Origin: an uncultured Eubacteriales bacterium
GTDB lineage: Bacteria; Bacillota; Clostridia; TANB77; CAG-508
Direction of reading: 5' to 3'
NCBI GenBank assembly: GCA_949289635.1
Contig: CASEOS010000006.1
Coordinates: 30,978 to 94,977, forward strand
Length of the DNA stretch: 64,000 nt
Shown here: piece by piece, positions 59,614 to 64,000 of the stretch
How the letters are laid out: the number at the start of each line of letters is the position of its first letter
How positions within the stretch are numbered: the stretch's first letter is position 1
Notes under the pieces: generated by a model
Databases searched by the model: none
What the model saw: the letters and a program-made list of their open reading frames with translations, nothing else
What the model was told of the DNA's origin: nothing
Position numbers and translations under genes: made by a program

Positions 59614-60570
59614 GATTCCAAATAATAATTTTAATTGTTCGTCATCTTCATTTTTTTCTTCTTCTACCATTGAATTTAAACTTTTACCTTTCAATATTTC
59701 TACATATTCTTCCAAATTATCTATATATTTAATAACTTCATCAGAATATTTATAAGATAGGATATTTTCATTTTTTATAATGATTGCATTTAGTGCAATA
59801 TTCATAATTGCTGCTAATAATAAAATAATATTCAATCTACCCATAATTGCAAATAAAATAATTGTTGTAATAATATTTAAAATACTAACAACGGAAATAA
59901 GATTAAAATTACTACCATTTCCTAGCATATCGTGTTTTTCTATTTCATATAGTAACATTTTTTCCATTACCAGTTTGCACATATCTCCTCTTTGCAAGTA
60001 ATAATTTTCTTTTTGATTTTTTTTCAATTCATTTAAATCTATTTCATCATGAAAGGCAAATAGGATTTTTCCTATAAACATATTTTCATAAGAAGGGATT
60101 TCAGCAGTTGAATATTCTTTTATTTTATTACTATCAATTCTTTCTAAAGCATCTATTTGTTTAAATTGGTTTCTATCTTTTAATTTTAATATATTTTTTT
60201 CTTTGTTTATTTCTACATATCCTTTTTTAATAAGATAATATATTTCTGCATTTAATAATTCATTGTCTAATACAAATTCATTTTTTATTAAAAATTTTGT
60301 TAAAATAGGATCATATTTATTTTCAAAGACTTCTTTTACACTTGATTCTGTCTTTTGATTTTCCTTTTTTAAAATATATATTATTATACCAATATAAACA
60401 GCAGACATACTATATAAAATAATTGTTTTTAATATTTCGATATTTGCAAATAGGACAATGATTACACTCATTAAGACATTCATGAAAATAAGTATCATAA
60501 AAATCTTAAATATTTCTTTTTTATCATTTCCTCTAATTTTTATATTTAAATTTTTTATATTAAAATTCAT
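59593..60570 (-). CDS. DUF2207-like membrane protein
   Basis: 325 residues with GGGGAG upstream of the ATG. Two N-terminal membrane segments (about 20-65), a cytoplasmic winged-helix-like stretch (DPILTKFLIKNEFVLDNELLNAEIYYLIKKGYVEIN) resembling the C-terminal half of DUF2207 (YciQ-type) proteins, then two more membrane segments (about 225-265) and a charged tail. The extracytoplasmic N-terminal domain of full DUF2207 proteins is absent. Function unknown; assignment moderate. Confidence 0.7.
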   Translation of the reverse strand: MNFNIKNLNIKIRGNDKKEIFKIFMILIFMNVLMSVIIVLFANIEILKTIILYSMSAVYIGIIIYILKKENQKTESSVKEVFENKYDPILTKFLIKNEFVLDNELLNAEIYYLIKKGYVEINKEKNILKLKDRNQFKQIDALERIDSNKIKEYSTAEIPSYENMFIGKILFAFHDEIDLNELKKNQKENYYLQRGDMCKLVMEKMLLYEIEKHDMLGNGSNFNLISVVSILNIITTIILFAIMGRLNIILLLAAIMNIALNAIIIKNENILSYKYSDEVIKYIDNLEEYVEILKGKSLNSMVEEEKNEDDEQLKLLFGIKTNQLF

Positions 60571-60642
60571 GCATTTTCTCCCCTCTTATTTTTTATATTA
60601 CTTACATATTTAAAATAATTTATTTATCAAAACGCATTCTTT

Positions 60643-62589
60643 TTACAATTCTATAAAATGATATTGTATATTACTTTCATCAAATATATTTTTTTCTCTT
60701 TCTGTACAAGTAAAAATAATCATTTGTCTATCTGGATATGTTTTTGCTAAATATGTTAATATATTTTTTAATCTTTGTGTATCATAATATGCAAAAGCCT
60801 CATCTAAAATGATAGGCATCTTTTCTTCTGACAAATCTTCTATCATAGAAAGTCTTAACGATAAATATAATTGATCAATAGTTCCTACACTTAATCGGTT
60901 TGCTTCTACGTAATTTCCATTTTCTAATTCGACAACCAATCCATTATCATCTTGTACCATAACATTGGTATATTTATCATTTGTTATTTCTTTAATATTT
61001 TTAGAAAGATTCTCCGTAAACTTAGGGGTAACTGTGTTTTTCATTTTTTCATATGCTTTTTTCAATAATTCTTTTGCCAAATTCATGCTCTTTTCAAGCG
61101 TTTTTAAGTTTACAATTTTTTCATTATTGTTAACTAATTGTTCTTCTATTTTCATTAAATTATCTATTTTAGGTTCGATATTTTCTTTGTCAAAATCCAA
61201 TTCATGTAATTTTATTTTTGCTTTATTTAATTCTTTTTGTATTTTTTCTATTTCTTCATTCACATGATTTAAATAATTTATTTCTATTATTTCATTATTT
61301 TTTATTTTATTTAAATAATTATTTTTTATTTTTTCAATTTCTAAATTTATTTTTGAATTTATATTATTTTTTAATGTATTAATTTCATTTTTTAATTCTT
61401 CATTATTTTTTTCTATAATTTTATTTTCATTTAAATAATTATTTTTTTCATTATTTATTTTTTCTTCCTCTTCATGATTTTCTTTTTCTAATATTTTTAT
61501 TTTATTTTTTTTATTTTTTAAATAAATAATAGAAAAAATTAAAAACGTTGGGAGAGTAAGAAGAAAAATACATTTTAAAATGGTATTTTTTATAAAAATA
61601 AATTGAATTACATTGATTAAAAATAATAAAATAAATAATAAAATAAATTTATTTTTTAATTTATTTTTATTTTTTATTAATTTATTTATTTTTTGATTAT
61701 TTTTTTCAAATATTTTTTTATTTTTATTTTCAATGTCTGAAATTTCTTTTTTATTTAAATTTATTTTTTTATCATTTTCATTTTTAATATTTTCTTTTAT
61801 TTTTATTTTTTCATTTTCTATTTTTTCTTCTTCTAATATTTTTTTGATTTTATTTAAATATTCTAATTCGATTTCTGAATTTGAATATTTTTCCAATAGA
61901 TTTTTTTTATTTTCTTCAATTTCATACTTTGTATTTCTATATTTTTCTAATTGCAATTTTTCTTCTTCTAAATTTTGATTTTCTCGCAATAATTTGTTTA
62001 ATGGCTTTTCCCTAGATCTATCTGTTCCAATTTCGTCTAATTGTCTTCTGTTAATTCTATCAATTGCACGCTTATATGAAACATTGTCATCCCCTGTTCC
62101 TACTAAATTGGCAATTTTTTGTATTAACACTGTTTGCTCACTTTTTTGCAATTTTACTTGTTCTTGGTTGACTACAATTGTAGATAAAAATAAAGTTTCG
62201 TCCATTTTGGTTTGTTCATAAAAAAATTCATTTCCTTTGGATTTATCTATATTAAATTGTTTTGAAATATCTTCTTTTTTATCATTAAATATTTGTGGAT
62301 TTTTCTTTCTAAAATCTCTAAATACTTCAAAAGTTTCTTTATTATCTAGTGTATATTCTATTTTTCCAGAAAAATCTTCTTGATTCCATGGTTTATATCT
62401 TTCAAAATTAGAATATGCTTTCCCGTTTTTATTTTTGGAAATACCATATAACATATTGACAATAAAATTTAATATGGTTGATTTTCCTGTTTCATTTTCC
62501 CCATGTACAACATTGATATGGTCATTAAATTCTAATTCTTTATCTGTTAATTTTCCATATGCATTTATTTTTAGTTTATCTATTTTCAC
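60643..62589 (-). CDS. yhaN: YhaN-type SMC-like ATPase with internal membrane hairpin
   Basis: 648 residues from a GTG with GAGGTG five bases upstream. Walker A is GENETGKSTILNF (about 32-44). A long Lys/Glu/Asn/Ile coiled coil (about 195-290 and 365-480) is split by two membrane segments (about 315-360). The C-terminal ATPase half has LSVGTIDQLYLSLRLSM (signature) and MPIILDEAFAYYD (Walker B). It is the partner of the nuclease gene yhaO, as in the SbcCD-like YhaN/YhaO pair. Shorter than B. subtilis YhaN (about 960). The coiled-coil DNA (61270-61960) is extremely AT-rich. Overlaps the yhaO end region. Confidence 0.85.
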   Translation of the reverse strand: MKIDKLKINAYGKLTDKELEFNDHINVVHGENETGKSTILNFIVNMLYGISKNKNGKAYSNFERYKPWNQEDFSGKIEYTLDNKETFEVFRDFRKKNPQIFNDKKEDISKQFNIDKSKGNEFFYEQTKMDETLFLSTIVVNQEQVKLQKSEQTVLIQKIANLVGTGDDNVSYKRAIDRINRRQLDEIGTDRSREKPLNKLLRENQNLEEEKLQLEKYRNTKYEIEENKKNLLEKYSNSEIELEYLNKIKKILEEEKIENEKIKIKENIKNENDKKINLNKKEISDIENKNKKIFEKNNQKINKLIKNKNKLKNKFILLFILLFLINVIQFIFIKNTILKCIFLLTLPTFLIFSIIYLKNKKNKIKILEKENHEEEEKINNEKNNYLNENKIIEKNNEELKNEINTLKNNINSKINLEIEKIKNNYLNKIKNNEIIEINYLNHVNEEIEKIQKELNKAKIKLHELDFDKENIEPKIDNLMKIEEQLVNNNEKIVNLKTLEKSMNLAKELLKKAYEKMKNTVTPKFTENLSKNIKEITNDKYTNVMVQDDNGLVVELENGNYVEANRLSVGTIDQLYLSLRLSMIEDLSEEKMPIILDEAFAYYDTQRLKNILTYLAKTYPDRQMIIFTCTEREKNIFDESNIQYHFIEL

Positions 62590-62599
62590 TTTTTCACCT

Positions 62600-63683
62600 C
62601 TATTCTAATGCTTCAAAAGCAATTTCAACTGCTTTTTCTATCATTTCTAAATCTTCTTCTCCGTGCATGTTCTTTTTCTTTTAAGATTTCTTTTACAAAT
62701 AGTCCCTTTAAAGTATGTGAATTTGCCAACTTTTCTAAATCATATTGTACCTTTGTATGATCTTTTATTTTTATGATTCTTTCATTTGTTAATAATTTAT
62801 ATAATTCATATCTATCAATTTCAAAATTTCTCTTTCCTGTTAGGATTATTTTTATAAAAGAATTATCTGGTATCTCTAAATCATTTATTTTTTCAATTAA
62901 TTCATCTTTAGAAATATAATCTGTTATATCTAATTCTATTTCTTCAAAATTATTTTCACTTAATGGAATAAATTCTGTTTTTAATTCTTTACTTTCCTTT
63001 ATTTCTCCTACAATCATTCCATGTTCACCTAATTCATCAAATCCTAAAGAAACTAAAGAACCAGGGTATACAATCTTTTGATTTTCATAGGTATGATAAT
63101 CTAATTTATGAATATGACCTGTTGCTACATAATCAAAACCTTTTTCTTCTAATATTTTTTTTGGTATAGAATTATATTGTTTTTCTTCTAAATTTGCTCC
63201 ATCTACTGTACTATGAATGACTAATATATTTGTTTTATCTTTATTTTCAATTTCTAAATTTTCTATTCCACAACTTGTGCAATAAAAATCATCAAAGCCA
63301 TATCCATATATATCTACATTTTCTAATTCTACTTTTTCAATTTTTGATGAAAAAATGTGTACATTTTCATTCCATTGAAATTGATTGTAATAAGAATTTT
63401 TAATATATGGATCATGATTTCCTGGACTAATATATATTTTAGTGTTTGGAATTTCTTTAAATAATTCATTAATATATTCTATTGTAGATTTTCGAATATA
63501 TTGGTGTTCATATAAGTCTCCCGCAATAAAAAGAATTTCAATGTCATTTTCTTTTATATATTCTATGACTTTTTTAAATACTTTTCTTTGTTCTAATCTT
63601 TTGATATCTCCTAAGTTTTCTCTATCTGACAAATTTACAAAAGGACTATCAAAGTGTATGTCTGCTATATGTACAAATTTCAT
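62600..63683 (-). CDS. yhaO: YhaO-type metallophosphoesterase, needs a +1 frameshift at CGGA
   Basis: A calcineurin-like nuclease of the Mre11/SbcD group: KFVHIADIHFDSPF, LFIAGDLYEHQ, ISPGNHDPY, VIHSTV and ATGHIHK are the metal-binding motifs. The zero frame, after KEILKEKEHA, meets CGG and ends in a basic tail (RRRFRNDRKSS) with a stop at 62625. Skipping the C (62663) gives GEEDLEMIEKAVEIAFEALE, an acidic amphipathic end typical of the family, with a TAG at 62600 that overlaps the yhaN ribosome site: the usual tight operon spacing. The full product has 360 residues. Likely DNA end-processing nuclease with YhaN. Confidence 0.85.
62659..62666 (-). other. Putative +1 frameshift site GCA-CGGA in yhaO
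   Basis: Minus strand GCA CGG AGA in the zero frame; +1 reading is GCA, skip C, GGA GAA. CGG is at plus 62661-62663. Confidence 0.75.
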
Positions 63684-64000
63684 AATTTCTCTTCCTTTTC
63701 TAATAAATTTTCTATTTTATACATTTATTTTTATACCTATGATTGTATATGAATTGTCAATTTTTTTCAAGTAGATAGGCGAAAGTTTTTTTGGTTTTTC
63801 AAGAATTATTTTTAATATATTTCATAATATTATATACTTACACATTTATATACTAAATCTTTAGCCAATTTATCTTTTTTTAAAAAAAATATTGCAAAAA
63901 CAATATGCTTACAGTATAATCTAAATATAAATTATTAGCATTATTACTTACGGAATATGCACATTGGAAAATTCATATCTTTGTTTTAAGCAAGAAGAAA
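63684..64000. other. Right-end intergenic region
   Basis: 317 bp without a complete gene. It has a strong rightward promoter (63892-63920) and a possible 10-codon leader ORF (63957-63989). The gene it serves lies beyond the window. Confidence 0.5.
63892..63920 (+). promoter_or_regulatory. Sigma-A type promoter reading out of the window
   Basis: TTGCAA (63892-63897), a 17-base spacer and TATAAT (63915-63920), with an extended AT-rich start region. Transcript would begin near 63927. Confidence 0.75.

Overview
The window is a 64 kb piece of a very AT-rich, low-GC Gram-positive chromosome. Gene content points to a spore-forming, Clostridia-like Bacillota: spoIIE, two small CotF-like coat proteins, yabE, mecA, the radC-mreBCD-PBP2-minC cluster, DUF4321, acpS, prfA and rpoBC. 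Shine-Dalgarno sites are strong (AGGAGG/GAGGTG) and several sigma-A type promoters can be read directly. Large Cna-B/SdrD-type surface proteins suggest a host- or gut-associated lineage. Species cannot be resolved from the sequence. I found no tRNA, rRNA, CRISPR array or transposase gene.

Layout: (1-3070) 5' part of gdpP (c-di-AMP phosphodiesterase) divergent from a pilin-like surface protein. (3073-11073) rpoC and rpoB on the minus strand with their own promoter, a structured leader and a 423-bp gap full of inverted repeats between them. (11375-20005) membrane, DNA repair and cell-wall housekeeping genes: a small export protein, an AI-2E-type permease, exonuclease III, YabE, LemA-HtpX, TatD, AcpS and an unknown tail-anchored protein. 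(20064-24059) a WG-repeat protein and SpoIIE. (24385-42513) 18 kb of giant surface proteins: one 2978-residue ORF that looks like a fusion of homologues of the two separate neighbouring genes (1643 + 1319 residues). (42798-43650) two small overlapping genes of unknown function. (43681-50063) the shape/division operon DUF4321-radC-mreB-mreC-mreD-PBP2-minC. (50292-55975) mecA, an M23 endopeptidase, coat proteins, a HAD nucleotidase and pcrA. (56083-64000) a dead rhuM-like gene, a ZIP transporter, M29 aminopeptidase, prfA, a DUF2207-like protein and a yhaN/yhaO-type nuclease pair.

Most striking observation: three genes (mreB, the ZIP transporter and yhaO) each need exactly one +1 frameshift to give a full-length family-typical protein. 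In all three the shift falls on the tetranucleotide CGGA, where the zero-frame codon is CGG and the +1 codon is GGA (Gly). Reading every other gene by eye, I found no other in-frame CGG in the window. Independent decay or sequencing error would not be expected to pick the same otherwise unused codon three times. The simplest reading is that CGG has no efficient tRNA here and that ribosomes skip the C and read GGA: a genome-level +1 recoding signal.

Second, a family of palindromic elements built from GGGAC/GGACC-type arms (31 to about 350 bp) lies almost always directly at the stop codons of genes. Third, the surface-protein locus shows gene fusion, an internal membrane hairpin, a dockerin pair placed inside a Cna-B domain, and a thioester adhesin domain that is complete in one paralogue and lost in the other.
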